From: Fischerella sp. CENA71
Lineage (GTDB): Bacteria; Cyanobacteriota; Cyanobacteriia; Cyanobacteriales; Nostocaceae
DNA: 64,000 nucleotides
NCBI GenBank assembly: GCA_024239075.1
Contig: JANBVI010000063.1
Span: 62,001 to 126,000 of the forward strand
Direction: 5' to 3'
The position numbers and the translations under genes were made by a program. Below are positions 34,683-44,846 of the stretch, piece after piece; position 1 is the first letter of the stretch; every line of letters begins with the position of its first letter. The notes under the pieces were generated by a model. The model was not told the origin of the DNA. It ran no database searches and saw only the letters and a list, made by a program, of their open reading frames with translations.

Positions 34683-35510
34683 ATGAATATAACAATCATT
34701 GGTTGTGGTTATGTAGGTTCTAAAGTTGCTAGATTTTGGCAGCAAGAACGGGGTTTTATTGTCACTGCAACCACAACTACTCCTGAACGAGTTGCAGAAC
34801 TAGAAACTATTGCTCAACGAGTTGTAGTAGTAAACGGTAACAATGCTGAGAAGCTGAAATCAGTTTTAAAAAATCAAGATGTTGTCCTTTTGAGTGTTGG
34901 AGCAAAAGCCCCTAATACTTATGAAGAAAGTTATTTAGAAACAGCTCAAACTTTAGTTTCAATTCTCAAGCAAACTCCTAGTATTCAACAACTAATATAT
35001 ACCAGTAGTTGTTCTGTATATGGAGAACAAAATGGTGCATTAGTAGATGAAGAAACACAGGTTGCACCCACAACTCCTGGTGGTGAAATTCTCTATAAAA
35101 CTGAGCAAGAATTACTTTCAGCATCTAGTGAGCATCTGCGCGTGTGTGTTTTACGCTTAGGAGGAATTTATGGGCCTGGTCGAGAACTAGTCAAAATATA
35201 TAGCCGAATTGCTGGTACAACTCGTCCTGGAAATGGTGAAGAACCAGCAAATTGGATTCATGTTGATGATATTGCTGCTGCTATAGAGTTTGCCCGTCGT
35301 CATCGTTTGCAAGGGATTTACAATCTTGTTGATCATGACGATCTGACAACTAGAGAAATATCTGATCGTGTGTGTGAAATACATAATCTACCTAAAGTTT
35401 CATGGGATTCTTCCTTAAGTAGCAAGCGTCCATATAATGCCAAGATATCAAATAAAAAAATCAAAGCAGCAGGATACGAGTTTATCCATCCCCAGATGAT
35501 TTTTAGCTGA
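34683..35510 (+). CDS. NAD(P)-dependent epimerase/dehydratase (extended SDR, YeeZ-like)
   Basis: 275-aa Rossmann-fold protein. The nucleotide-binding motif is NITIIGCGYVGSKVARFW at the N-terminus. TSSCSVYGEQNG is the usual serine segment, but the Tyr-x-x-x-Lys pair is not clear (ILYKTEQELL has Tyr directly followed by Lys), as in YeeZ-like relatives. GGIYGPGR and WIHVDDIAAAI are typical of the family. The start at 34683 is the Met directly before the Rossmann strand; the frame continues upstream through a repeat. Substrate unknown. A 21-bp gap separates it from the next gene, so they may be co-transcribed. Confidence 0.85.
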   Translation: MNITIIGCGYVGSKVARFWQQERGFIVTATTTTPERVAELETIAQRVVVVNGNNAEKLKSVLKNQDVVLLSVGAKAPNTYEESYLETAQTLVSILKQTPSIQQLIYTSSCSVYGEQNGALVDEETQVAPTTPGGEILYKTEQELLSASSEHLRVCVLRLGGIYGPGRELVKIYSRIAGTTRPGNGEEPANWIHVDDIAAAIEFARRHRLQGIYNLVDHDDLTTREISDRVCEIHNLPKVSWDSSLSSKRPYNAKISNKKIKAAGYEFIHPQMIFS

Positions 35511-35531
35511 TTATTCAAGTAATAAAATCTC

Positions 35532-36443
35532 ATGATTAATCAACAGCAAACAGAATTGACTACACAGTTTTACACTTGGCAAAATTACCGTTGTGCTTAC
35601 ACAGTTCATCAACCGAATAATTCCACACCGAGTGGTATACCCTTGCTATTAATTCATCCTATTGGTGTAGGTTTATCTCGGCAATTTTGGCAAAGATTTT
35701 GTCAGCAATGGGAATATCAACAACAGCGTAATATAATTTATAATCCTGATTTACTAGGTTGTGGTGAAAGTGATCAGCCTCATATTGCTTATCATCCTAG
35801 TGATTGGGCAGAACAATTGCAATACTTTTTGCAAACAGTTGTACAAAAACCTGTAATTGTTGTAGTCCAAGGAGCTTTATTTGCAGTTGCAATTGAATTA
35901 GTTAGCAAAGAACCAAATTTAGTCGCGAGATTAGTATTAGCATCCCCTCCAGCTTGGCCATTGATTACAAAAGAATTACCAAAAGGGCAGGCAAAATTGA
36001 TTTGGAATCTGTTAGATTCGCCTTTAGGTAATGTTTTTTATCGCTACGCCCGCAGAGAAAAATTTTTGCGTGATTTCTCAATAAAACAACTTTTTGATTC
36101 ACCAGAAGATGTTGATTCAGAATGGTTAAATACTTTGCATTTTGGTGCAGAAAATACTACTAGTCGCTATGCTGTTTTTTCATTTTTAGCGGGATTCTGG
36201 TTAAATGACTATAGTAGTGCGATCGCAGCGATCAATCAACCTACATTAGTAGTTTTGGGTGAAAATATATCGAGTATTGCTAAAGAAGGTAAAAAACTCA
36301 AACCAGATGCATGGTTATCTGATTATCTTGCAGCTTTACCTCAAGGTCGGGGAATCAAAATTCCTGGTCGCAATGTTTTACCCTACGAATCCACGGCTGA
36401 ATTTGTGAAAGCAATATCGCCGTTTATTAATGAATTTTCATGA
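35532..36443 (+). CDS. alpha/beta-hydrolase-fold protein lacking the usual triad
   Basis: 303 aa with the fold's landmarks: oxyanion strand LLLIHPIGVG, DLLGCGESDQP, and the nucleophile-elbow strand. The elbow, however, reads VVVQGALFAV, with no Ser in GxSxG, and the position of the catalytic His reads GRNVLPYES instead of GHxP. An acidic residue remains in VLGENIS. The protein is therefore likely non-hydrolytic or uses other chemistry. It follows the epimerase by 21 bp on the same strand. Confidence 0.85.
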   Translation: MINQQQTELTTQFYTWQNYRCAYTVHQPNNSTPSGIPLLLIHPIGVGLSRQFWQRFCQQWEYQQQRNIIYNPDLLGCGESDQPHIAYHPSDWAEQLQYFLQTVVQKPVIVVVQGALFAVAIELVSKEPNLVARLVLASPPAWPLITKELPKGQAKLIWNLLDSPLGNVFYRYARREKFLRDFSIKQLFDSPEDVDSEWLNTLHFGAENTTSRYAVFSFLAGFWLNDYSSAIAAINQPTLVVLGENISSIAKEGKKLKPDAWLSDYLAALPQGRGIKIPGRNVLPYESTAEFVKAISPFINEFS

Positions 36444-36498
36444 ACAAGCGATCGCACTTTGGAAAATTGGAGCAAGCAGTTAACGCATATTTTGCTAC

Positions 36499-36858
36499 TT
36501 ATGGCAAGCCAAAAAACTTAGTAATTAAAGGCAAAAGCTTGGCACAGGCTTCAACAAAACTAGTGGTTGAAGGTAAACCAGCGAGCGTTCCTTTTAAAAT
36601 CTTGATTGCCGTTTTTGCCATTTTCTGCATAGCTCCATCTTCAGGTTTTTGACCTGCTTCCGCAATCGTTTTAACTTCTTCTAGAGCTTCTGCTTTATCG
36701 TCATCATTCAAATTTGTGTCAGCCTCAATCGCAGTTTGCAGTTCTGTTAGTAATTATTTAATTCCTGGTTTGTCTGGTTCGGGCGAATCAGGTAATTGAT
36801 TAATAGTATTAGTGACATTGCCGCTAATTGCACCCATCGCGACACCTGTCATTGCCAT
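36499..36858 (-). pseudogene. broken small gene with in-frame stop
   Basis: Reading on the minus strand from the ATG at 36858: MAMTGVAMGAISGNVTNTIN, QLPDSPEPDKPGIK, stop (TAA at about 36754), LLTELQTAIEAD, TNLNDDDKAEALEEVKTIAEAG, then KMAKTAIKILKGTLAGLPS and a C-terminal LLPLITKFFGLP. The frame is continuous apart from one TAA that likely replaced GAA or CAA. The C-terminal part (EALEEVKTIAEAG; KTAIKILKGTLAGLP) resembles the tail of several cyanobacterial pentapeptide-repeat proteins as I remember them. It may be a remnant of such a gene. The + strand ORF over the same DNA is not credible. Confidence 0.6.
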
Positions 36859-36875
36859 ATTTTCATACACAAACC

Positions 36876-36897
36876 TCAGTGAATACTCACTGAGGCT
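36876..36897. terminator. hairpin after the secreted Asp/Tyr-rich gene
   Basis: CCTCAGTGA-ATAC-TCACTGAGG, 9-bp perfect arms. On the minus strand it is followed by TTTGTG, so it may end transcription of the gene at 36938-37255. Confidence 0.5.
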
Positions 36898-36937
36898 GTT
36901 TAGGATTGGCTAAATAGATCCGACAATTAGAAATTGA

Positions 36938-37255
36938 TTAACGACCATAGTAGTAGTAGTCATCATCCCGATCGCGATGGTAGTAGTCATCATCATTGCG
37001 ATCACGGCGATAGTAGTCGTCACGGCCACGACGGTAGTAGTCGTCGTTATCATAATCGTCGTCGTCGTTTATTTGAATTTGCTCTTGGTAGCTGCGAGTT
37101 TCCGAAGTTTGAACATTAGTACCGCCATTGATAGCAGCACCATTTTGATAGGTTGTTTGCCGATTGTATTGCTCTTGATCGCCAGCGAGAGCAGCAGTCG
37201 GAGCGATAAGCATCGTAGCAGCTACTAGACCAAAGGCGAAGGATTTGTTCAACAT
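36938..37255 (-). CDS. secreted Asp/Tyr/Arg-rich low-complexity protein
   Basis: 105 aa. An N-terminal signal peptide (FGLVAATMLIAPTAALA) is followed by a Gln/Thr/Asn-rich spacer and a C-terminal tail of alternating DDDYY, RRGRDDYYRR and RDDDYYYYGR, so the exported part is acidic, basic and aromatic by turns. Such tails may bind cations or cell-surface polymers; no family is known to me. The ATG at 37255 has GAGG 9 nt upstream and is preferred over one 5 codons earlier. Confidence 0.75.
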   Translation of the reverse strand: MLNKSFAFGLVAATMLIAPTAALAGDQEQYNRQTTYQNGAAINGGTNVQTSETRSYQEQIQINDDDDYDNDDYYRRGRDDYYRRDRNDDDYYHRDRDDDYYYYGR

Positions 37256-37480
37256 ATTTTTAGACCTCATCAGTCGTATGTTGCTGGAATTAAAGATGCC
37301 GTTGCAAAGTTAGGAAGAATTTGGCGGATACCAAAGATTTAACAACATCTAATGCCTAATTTAAATAGTAGCTACTCTTGTAAATGTTGGATAAAAAATC
37401 ACTGATGGTTAACAGATGAAAACGCATCAAATTGGCGTAAAGCTGACGCTGATGCTATTTACAACTAACCTAAACCAGAT

Positions 37481-39292
37481 TTAATCAACACTCTTAAACC
37501 ACTCGACAATACCCTGTGCGATCGCTCGTGCTGTCTTTTTCTGTTCTTTCTCATTCGTCACCCACTCAAATTCAGCGGGGTTACTCATAAAACCCAACTC
37601 TAATAATATAGATGGCGCACTCGCCGGACGTGTCAAAGCTAAGTTATCCCAAAACACGCCGTAAGAAGGGCGTTTTCTGGTTTTAACTAGATAATTCTGC
37701 ATAAATATTGCTAAATCGTGCGCTTGGGGATGATACCAAAAAGCTGCGACTCCCTTGGTGTTTTCAGCATCGCCATCGTCGGGAAGAGAGTTGTGATGGA
37801 TCGAAATAGAAATGGCGGGTTGTTCTTTGTCAATAATTGCTTGGCGATCGCTCAGTGAAACTTCTTTGTCATCTTCCCGCGTCATCACTACTGTTGCGCC
37901 TCGCTTCACTAATTCATCTCGCACTAATTTCGATACTTTTAAATTCACATCTTTTTCTAAATATCCATTCGGCCCACTTGCACCCGATTCTTTCCCCCCG
38001 TGTCCCGGATCTAGTAATATCTTGATTCCCGATAAAGATTTTTGTTTACTACTTAAAATAGGAGAGTGACGCAAACTCAATACTAAGGTTGTGCCTTCGT
38101 ACCTGAGCTTGTATCCCCATTGTTGATTTTTTTTGAGGTTAAAGGTGTATTGCACTTGCTCTGGCTTGATTTGCTGCCAATCTAGGCGAGAAATTAGAGG
38201 GTTATCATCTAGACGAATAATATCGGTTTGAGCGGTGGTATTGTAGAGATTGAGGGTGAAAGTTTTATTGCTCTGTTGTACACTCAGGGGAACGGGAACT
38301 TGCAAAGGAAAAACCATCTCGGTCATGTTAGGTAGTGGACGATAACCAACACTGCGAATGATTGAGTGTGGAGCTATAGCCCCTGGTATAATGGTTGTTT
38401 CTTTACTGTTGATCCAGCTGCCATAGTCCAAGCGTAACCATTCTCCTTCCCTAGCTGTGACTGCTGCACGTGTACCTTTTGGTAACGGCGTCAGTCGAGA
38501 ATAATCTGTACTCGGGCCAGTACGAGCAACACCAGCATCGGCTGTAACTTCCACAACTGGCAATTTTGCTCTTGAGAGGATAGTAATTTTTCCTGTTCCT
38601 TCGTGATTGATGGTTTTACCATTCTGTGTCAGTTGAAACAGAGGTTTACCCAAATCTATTTCTTTGGTGTTGTCTGCAACGGCTGCACCAGCAGTGGTGT
38701 GATCAGCTAATACTGTAGTGCAACCCTCATATTTGCTAGCACCATTGTTAACAGCAGGTTGATTTCGTCCTGTCAGTGCTGCTGAGTTAGCAGGAAGTTG
38801 TGCTTGCTGGGGTTGGGGCGACAGGGAAATGGTTTGATTACCTAATTTCACAGAGACACTAGCTTTAGGAGTAGCGATCGCGCTAAAACAAATGAGTTCA
38901 CCCGGAAGTCTGGCAATGTCAACTGCTGGAGTCAAAGAATCTTTGGCAAAAGCTAAATCTTGTGGTACTTCTGGTTGAGTGGAAAGCCTTGTCACCTGGA
39001 TCTCGATAGTTTGATTTTGGTAGTTGATCCTAAAGGTGTTTTCTCCCGGCTGCAAAGGTAAACTAGGGGCAAAATGGCCAGACTGACTGCGCCTAATTGC
39101 CTTACCATTGATCAAAACCTGTCCGGAAGTGGGGGCTGTACCAAGAAAAAAGATGCGATCGGCACTTGTTTGGTGCTTTGAAGGGGGATAAACAACTTGG
39201 AAAGATGGCTCTTTTGCCAAGACAACTACGGAGGAAGCGACGATTACGCCTAATATTACAGATCCTATAAGTGATTTCACGCCAAATTTCAT
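37481..39292 (-). CDS. N-acetylmuramoyl-L-alanine amidase (AmiC-type)
   Basis: Cuts the amide bond between muramic acid and the stem peptide, needed for cell separation and, in filamentous cyanobacteria, for septal junction pores. Signal segment at the N-terminus, then two beta-rich AMIN-like regions, an SH3-like part (AGVARTGPSTDYSRLTPLPKG), and a C-terminal Amidase_3 domain with zinc ligands in LLDPGHGGKE, GYLEKD and SIHHNS and the catalytic Glu in LLELGFMSNP. Length 603 aa. It is divergent from pyrG across an STRR tract (39301-39365). Confidence 0.93.
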   Translation of the reverse strand: MKFGVKSLIGSVILGVIVASSVVVLAKEPSFQVVYPPSKHQTSADRIFFLGTAPTSGQVLINGKAIRRSQSGHFAPSLPLQPGENTFRINYQNQTIEIQVTRLSTQPEVPQDLAFAKDSLTPAVDIARLPGELICFSAIATPKASVSVKLGNQTISLSPQPQQAQLPANSAALTGRNQPAVNNGASKYEGCTTVLADHTTAGAAVADNTKEIDLGKPLFQLTQNGKTINHEGTGKITILSRAKLPVVEVTADAGVARTGPSTDYSRLTPLPKGTRAAVTAREGEWLRLDYGSWINSKETTIIPGAIAPHSIIRSVGYRPLPNMTEMVFPLQVPVPLSVQQSNKTFTLNLYNTTAQTDIIRLDDNPLISRLDWQQIKPEQVQYTFNLKKNQQWGYKLRYEGTTLVLSLRHSPILSSKQKSLSGIKILLDPGHGGKESGASGPNGYLEKDVNLKVSKLVRDELVKRGATVVMTREDDKEVSLSDRQAIIDKEQPAISISIHHNSLPDDGDAENTKGVAAFWYHPQAHDLAIFMQNYLVKTRKRPSYGVFWDNLALTRPASAPSILLELGFMSNPAEFEWVTNEKEQKKTARAIAQGIVEWFKSVD

Positions 39293-39300
39293 TAAGATTC

Positions 39301-39368
39301 ACATATCAGTTATCAGTTGTCAGTAACCAGTTATCAGTTGGTAACTGTTCACTGATAACTGTTAACTG
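39301..39368. repeat. STRR tract with palindromic layout
   Basis: Heptamers TATCAGT, then GTAACTG-type units and their complements (GATAACTGTTAACTG) lie back to back between the divergent amidase and pyrG starts. Confidence 0.75.
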
Positions 39369-39382
39369 TTTAAAGTTACTAG

Positions 39383-41032
<1,650 letters not shown>

Positions 41033-41202
41033 CTTTCTTGGAGTCTTACGAGAAGGTGGTGAATCACATTCAAAAGACGACTGGAAATTTGTTGTCTGAG
41101 CTTTAGCAGCAGCAGTCCCGCGCTCTACGCGATCGCCTGAGCGTCGGAAGTATGTCACGCTAATTACTCTCAATTGTATCAATCAAAGAAAACTGGGGAA
41201 TT

Positions 41203-42738
41203 ATGGCGCGTCTAGCACTTTTGAGTGTATCCAATAAAACTGGACTAATTGAACTTGCTCGTAGTTTAGTAGAAGAATTTGATTTTGAGTTAATTAGCAG
41301 TGGTGGTACTGCTCAAACTCTCAAAAATGCGGGATTACCAGTTAAAAAAGTCGCAGATTACACAGGCTCACCAGAAATCTTAGGTGGTCGTGTGAAAACT
41401 CTACATCCGCGCATTCACGGAGGAATTCTCGCGCGTCGGGATATTCCGCAAGATATGACGGATTTGGCAGATAACCAAATTCGTCCAATAGATTTAGTTG
41501 TGGTAAATCTCTATCCTTTTGAGGAAACCATCGCTAAACCCGATGTCACATTAGCAGAAGCAATTGAGCAAATTGATATTGGTGGCCCTGCTATGCTGAG
41601 GGCAGCATCAAAAAACTTTGCTCATTTGACGGTGTTGTGCGATCCCTGCCAATATGACGAGTATTTGCAGGAATTACGCCAACACACAGAACCATCGTTA
41701 GAATTTCGCCAAAAGTGTGCTTTGAAAGGATTTTTGCATACTTCTAGTTATGATCAAGCGATCGCATCTTATCTGCTCAAAACACAACAAACAGAACTAC
41801 CAGAAACATTTACTCTTTCGGGAAAACAACTACAATCTTTACGCTACGGCGAAAACCCCTATCAAAGTGCAGCTTGGTATCAAAGGAGTGCAAACTCCAC
41901 AGGTTGGGCTGCTGCTACTAAACTACAAGGAAAAGAACTCAGTTACAATAATTTAGTTGATTTAGAAGCAGCACGCCGCATCATCGCCGAATTCACTGAC
42001 AGTCCTGCTGCCACGATTATCAAACATACTAACCCCTGTGGTACAGCTCAAGGCAGCACGATCGCCGCAGCTTACCAAAAAGCCTTCAATGCTGATCCTG
42101 TGTCTGCTTTTGGTGGTATCGTTGCCCTCAACCGTCCAATTGATGCTGCAACAGCAACTGAGTTAACAAAAACATTTTTAGAATGTGTAGTCGCACCAGG
42201 ATGTGAAGAGGACGCAAAAACAATTCTGGCTGCAAAATCGAAAGTAAGGGTTTTGACTTTAGCGGATTTAAGTAGTGGCCCTAAAGAAACAGTCAAAGCG
42301 ATCGCAGGTGGTTTCCTTGTCCAAGCTTCAGATGATATTGTCGCCGATACTAATCAATGGCAAATCGTCACTGAACGCCAACCCACACCCACAGAATTAG
42401 CAGAATTACTGTTTGCATGGAAAGTTTGCAAACATGTTAAATCTAACGCCATTGTTATCAGTAGCGATCGCACAACTTTAGGTGTTGGTGCAGGACAAAT
42501 GAACCGGGTTGGTTCAGTGAAAATAGCCCTTGAACAAGCTGGTGAAAAAGCTCAAGGTGCAGTTCTTGCTAGTGATGGATTTTTCCCCTTTGATGATTCT
42601 GTCAAAACTGCGGCGGCGGCGGGAATTATGGCGATCGTGCAACCAGGTGGAAGTTTGCGAGATCAAGATTCGATTCAAGCTGCAAATGAGCTTGGTTTAG
42701 TGATGGTTTTCACTGGCGTACGTCACTTTTTACATTAA
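41203..42738 (+). CDS. purH: bifunctional AICAR transformylase/IMP cyclohydrolase
   Basis: Last two steps of IMP synthesis. N-terminal cyclohydrolase domain: SVSNKTGLIELARSL, ISSGGTAQTLKNAGL, GGRVKTLHPRIHGGILARR. C-terminal transformylase: LRYGENPYQSAAWY, IIKHTNPCGTA (catalytic Lys-His region), SDGFFPFDDSV, and a C-terminal RHFLH. Length 511 aa is standard. It is followed by two tandem terminator-bearing units. Confidence 0.97.
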   Translation: MARLALLSVSNKTGLIELARSLVEEFDFELISSGGTAQTLKNAGLPVKKVADYTGSPEILGGRVKTLHPRIHGGILARRDIPQDMTDLADNQIRPIDLVVVNLYPFEETIAKPDVTLAEAIEQIDIGGPAMLRAASKNFAHLTVLCDPCQYDEYLQELRQHTEPSLEFRQKCALKGFLHTSSYDQAIASYLLKTQQTELPETFTLSGKQLQSLRYGENPYQSAAWYQRSANSTGWAAATKLQGKELSYNNLVDLEAARRIIAEFTDSPAATIIKHTNPCGTAQGSTIAAAYQKAFNADPVSAFGGIVALNRPIDAATATELTKTFLECVVAPGCEEDAKTILAAKSKVRVLTLADLSSGPKETVKAIAGGFLVQASDDIVADTNQWQIVTERQPTPTELAELLFAWKVCKHVKSNAIVISSDRTTLGVGAGQMNRVGSVKIALEQAGEKAQGAVLASDGFFPFDDSVKTAAAAGIMAIVQPGGSLRDQDSIQAANELGLVMVFTGVRHFLH

Positions 42739-42815
42739 TCTATCTCAAGTAGGATGTTACACTTGCCAAAGTGTCTATATTATGCTGGTAGATAGATAAA
42801 CACAATGTTAATCTT

Positions 42816-42892
42816 TAATTGTGTGTGAGGAGTAAGTTTGAAGTAAAAAGCGTTTGGAGTGGCAACATGGTAACACTCCAAGCGCTTTTTTC
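42816..42892 (+). ncRNA. tandem RNA-like unit 1 after purH
   Basis: TTTAATTGTGTGTGAGGAGTAAGT, then a 13-bp hairpin AGCGTTTGGAGTG/CACTCCAAGCGCT and six Ts (to 42891). The segment GTGTGAGGAGT (42823-42833) is the exact complement of ACTCCTCACAC. A promoter for this copy is not convincing (TAATCT at 42809 with a poor -35), so it may also simply be the purH terminator region. Confidence 0.55.
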
Positions 42893-42967
42893 ATGGCAAA
42901 TTATTGAAGAGAAAAATTTTTTATTTAAGTACTTGTCATCATCAAAAAGTAGTGATATCTTTTAATT

Positions 42968-43038
42968 GTGTGTGAGGAGCAAGTGTAAAACGAAAAGCGC
43001 CTGGGGTGGAAACACGGCAACACTCCCAAGCGCTTTTT
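42968..43038 (+). ncRNA. tandem RNA-like unit 2 after purH
   Basis: Promoter TTGTCA (42933-42938), 17-bp spacer, TATCTT (42956-42961). The expected start falls at about 42968, giving an RNA that begins with GTGTGTGAGGAGC and ends in a hairpin with AGCGC/GCGCT base and a T-run at 43033-43037. The 5' part and hairpin match unit 1, 147 bp upstream; many stem changes are compensated. Confidence 0.65.
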
Positions 43039-43080
43039 GTTTTTTAAAGTTTTTTATTATTAATTGTTTATAATGCAAAA

Positions 43081-43121
43081 CAGCAGCCCAACATTGATGA
43101 TTTCTAGGCTGCTGTTTTAAG
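43081..43121. terminator. bidirectional terminator
   Basis: CAGCAGCC (43081-43088) and GGCTGCTG (43109-43116) form an 8-bp stem around a 20-nt loop. Ts follow on the + strand (GTTTTAAG) and on the minus strand (TGTTTTGC). It can end both the small RNA unit and the 37-aa gene that converge here. Confidence 0.65.
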
Positions 43122-43162
43122 ATAAATTTTAACAAATCCAAGATTTTTGAATCCTAATTCAA

Positions 43163-43276
43163 CTAAAAAATTCCTAGTAGAAATATGACAGTTAGCCCGC
43201 ACAAAGCAAGCAAAGAGATGATCATGATGTTGCCTACACTATGATCTTGTGTTGATTGGTGTGTTTGTTCACTCAT
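43163..43276 (-). CDS. small single-span membrane protein, 37 aa
   Basis: The ORF encodes a polar N-terminus (MSEQTHQSTQDHSVGN) and one hydrophobic helix (IMIISLLALCGLTVIFLLGI), ending in Phe. It has its own TATAAT box upstream on the minus strand (within ACTTATTTATAATTAC, near 43311) and a terminator downstream, so it forms a complete small transcription unit. The ribosome site is weak (GGGTGGGTC). Small one-helix proteins are common in photosystems and NDH complexes, but I cannot assign it. Confidence 0.55.
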   Translation of the reverse strand: MSEQTHQSTQDHSVGNIMIISLLALCGLTVIFLLGIF

Positions 43277-43499
43277 AATGACCCACCCAAATTTCAATTC
43301 TCATGCTGTAATTATAAATAAGTGAACTGGGTAAATCTGTCGTATCGTCAAAAACTTGATTTATGTTCACTGATGTTCAAATTGAGAATAATTTCAATAT
43401 CAAATAATTGAACTTTTGTTGCAATTAAGGTCAATGGTCAATGGTCAATCGTCAATTTCAAATTCTCTCTACTCTTAACAATAAACATTTGACAACAGA

Positions 43500-44282
43500 C
43501 TATCTTGTTAACTCCTGCCAGGTTTTTTGTCCGACGATTCCGTCCGAAACTAAATTTCGCCGATTTTGAAAAGCTTTGACAGCAGATTCTGTTAAAGCAC
43601 CAAAAATTCCATCTACTTGCACAGTGTAACCGTTAAATCTTAATACCCGTTGCAACACTCTCACAGCATCACCCCTATTACCAAAACCAAGAATTGGTAA
43701 AGCCGGACTAGCCTGGGCAAATTTTGTTACCTGTGTATTGTTTGTGGGTTGTTTATTTCTGACACGAGGTGATTGTCTAAGTCCCCCTGCAAAATATTGA
43801 GGTTGGTGGTGAACAGATTTTGGGAGAACGGCAGTGGTAGTATATTGATTTATATCTTGGGCTTGATGTGTGGAAGTAAAAGCAAGCAAAAAAATATCGT
43901 CAGTTGTTGTCCCTTCATAAATTGAAGTGAACTCTGGTTGTACATTTGAGCCATCAATACTGTCTGTAGTGGTATCTTCTGTTACAACTGGGGAGTTTTT
44001 GGATTGATCAAAGTCTTGTAGTTTTTGTTTGATAGTTTCAACTTGATGATTGTCATCCATTACAGGTGGTGCGATCGCAAACGATATCACAGAAACTTGC
44101 TTATCCTCTGCGATGAATTCAGGTGGTGTGATTTGATTTGCAGGAACAACTTCAGATAACTGATTTTCTTCTGACTTGTTTATGTCATTGTCTAGCTGAA
44201 TCGGTGAATTCACCTGAGTATTAGGTAAAGAAGGTTGTCCTGTTGTTAACACGCCCGTTATCAGTAAACCCATATCACTCAT
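43500..44282 (-). CDS. peptidoglycan-binding domain protein
   Basis: 260 aa. A long, Thr/Ser/Asn-rich N-terminal region with no clear signal peptide precedes a C-terminal PG_binding_1 domain: GNRGDAVRVLQRVLRFNGYT, VDGIFGALTESAVKAFQNRR, DGIVGQKTWQEL. This three-helix domain binds the cell wall. No catalytic domain is attached, so it may be a wall-anchored scaffold or a regulator of wall enzymes. Confidence 0.85.
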   Translation of the reverse strand: MSDMGLLITGVLTTGQPSLPNTQVNSPIQLDNDINKSEENQLSEVVPANQITPPEFIAEDKQVSVISFAIAPPVMDDNHQVETIKQKLQDFDQSKNSPVVTEDTTTDSIDGSNVQPEFTSIYEGTTTDDIFLLAFTSTHQAQDINQYTTTAVLPKSVHHQPQYFAGGLRQSPRVRNKQPTNNTQVTKFAQASPALPILGFGNRGDAVRVLQRVLRFNGYTVQVDGIFGALTESAVKAFQNRRNLVSDGIVGQKTWQELTR

Positions 44283-44846
44283 TGTATTTCATTTTACTAA
44301 CGCCCATATTTTCTTTCACACACCAAACAGTTAATCCTCCGGAATAGTGCGTATTTATAACTAAAAAATTTAGTTATTTTATTCAAAAAATCGGTGCGAT
44401 ATTCAGAGTAGCCTCCTTGTGATAGATGGCAAATCAAAATCTGAGTAAAATTGCAGATAGAGTGAATATATGTGTAATATCAAGTCCTTTTCAAACAAAA
44501 AAACAAAAAGACGTAAACCATAGTATACTTTATTATTCCTACACTTAAATTTTAAATTTAATACTGTTAAGGTAAGATTTAAGCCTGTGCAATTGTTATT
44601 GGCTGCTAGGTGGCTTAATCTCCTTGTTGAGCAAAATTATCAGGGGGTTGGGGGGTCTGACCCTTCATTTATTCACCTAGACTTTTTTGGTAATTAGTGA
44701 TAGATAATTCGCATTTTTATTACTGATCACCGATTACCCACGATTCTCTGAAAACTTATGCAAAACTATACACAGTAGAGGTAATTCATCAATTGCCCCT
44801 ACTGTGAAAATTATAGTTTTGGTTATTACTTGCCTTAGTCCTGTCT
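44283..44846. other. intergenic stretch, AT-rich
   Basis: Between two minus-strand genes. I find no gene or clear repeat. The part next to 44283 should hold the promoter of the peptidoglycan-binding protein. A G-run block (CAGGGGGTTGGGGGGTCTGACCC, about 44640-44662, shown here in full as 23 bases split by context: CAGGGGGTTGG then GGGGTCTGACCC) resembles a truncated G-run repeat arm. Confidence 0.5.

Noticed and set aside
36440-36652. A 70-aa + strand ORF overlapping the end of the hydrolase gene
   Set aside because: The minus strand over the same DNA has better coding character (the broken gene at 36499-36858).
42820-42980. Yfr1 gene on the minus strand
   Set aside because: The core ACTCCTCACAC is present, but no terminator hairpin with a T-run follows it on that strand, and the second copy has a changed first base. 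The + strand has the promoter and terminator.
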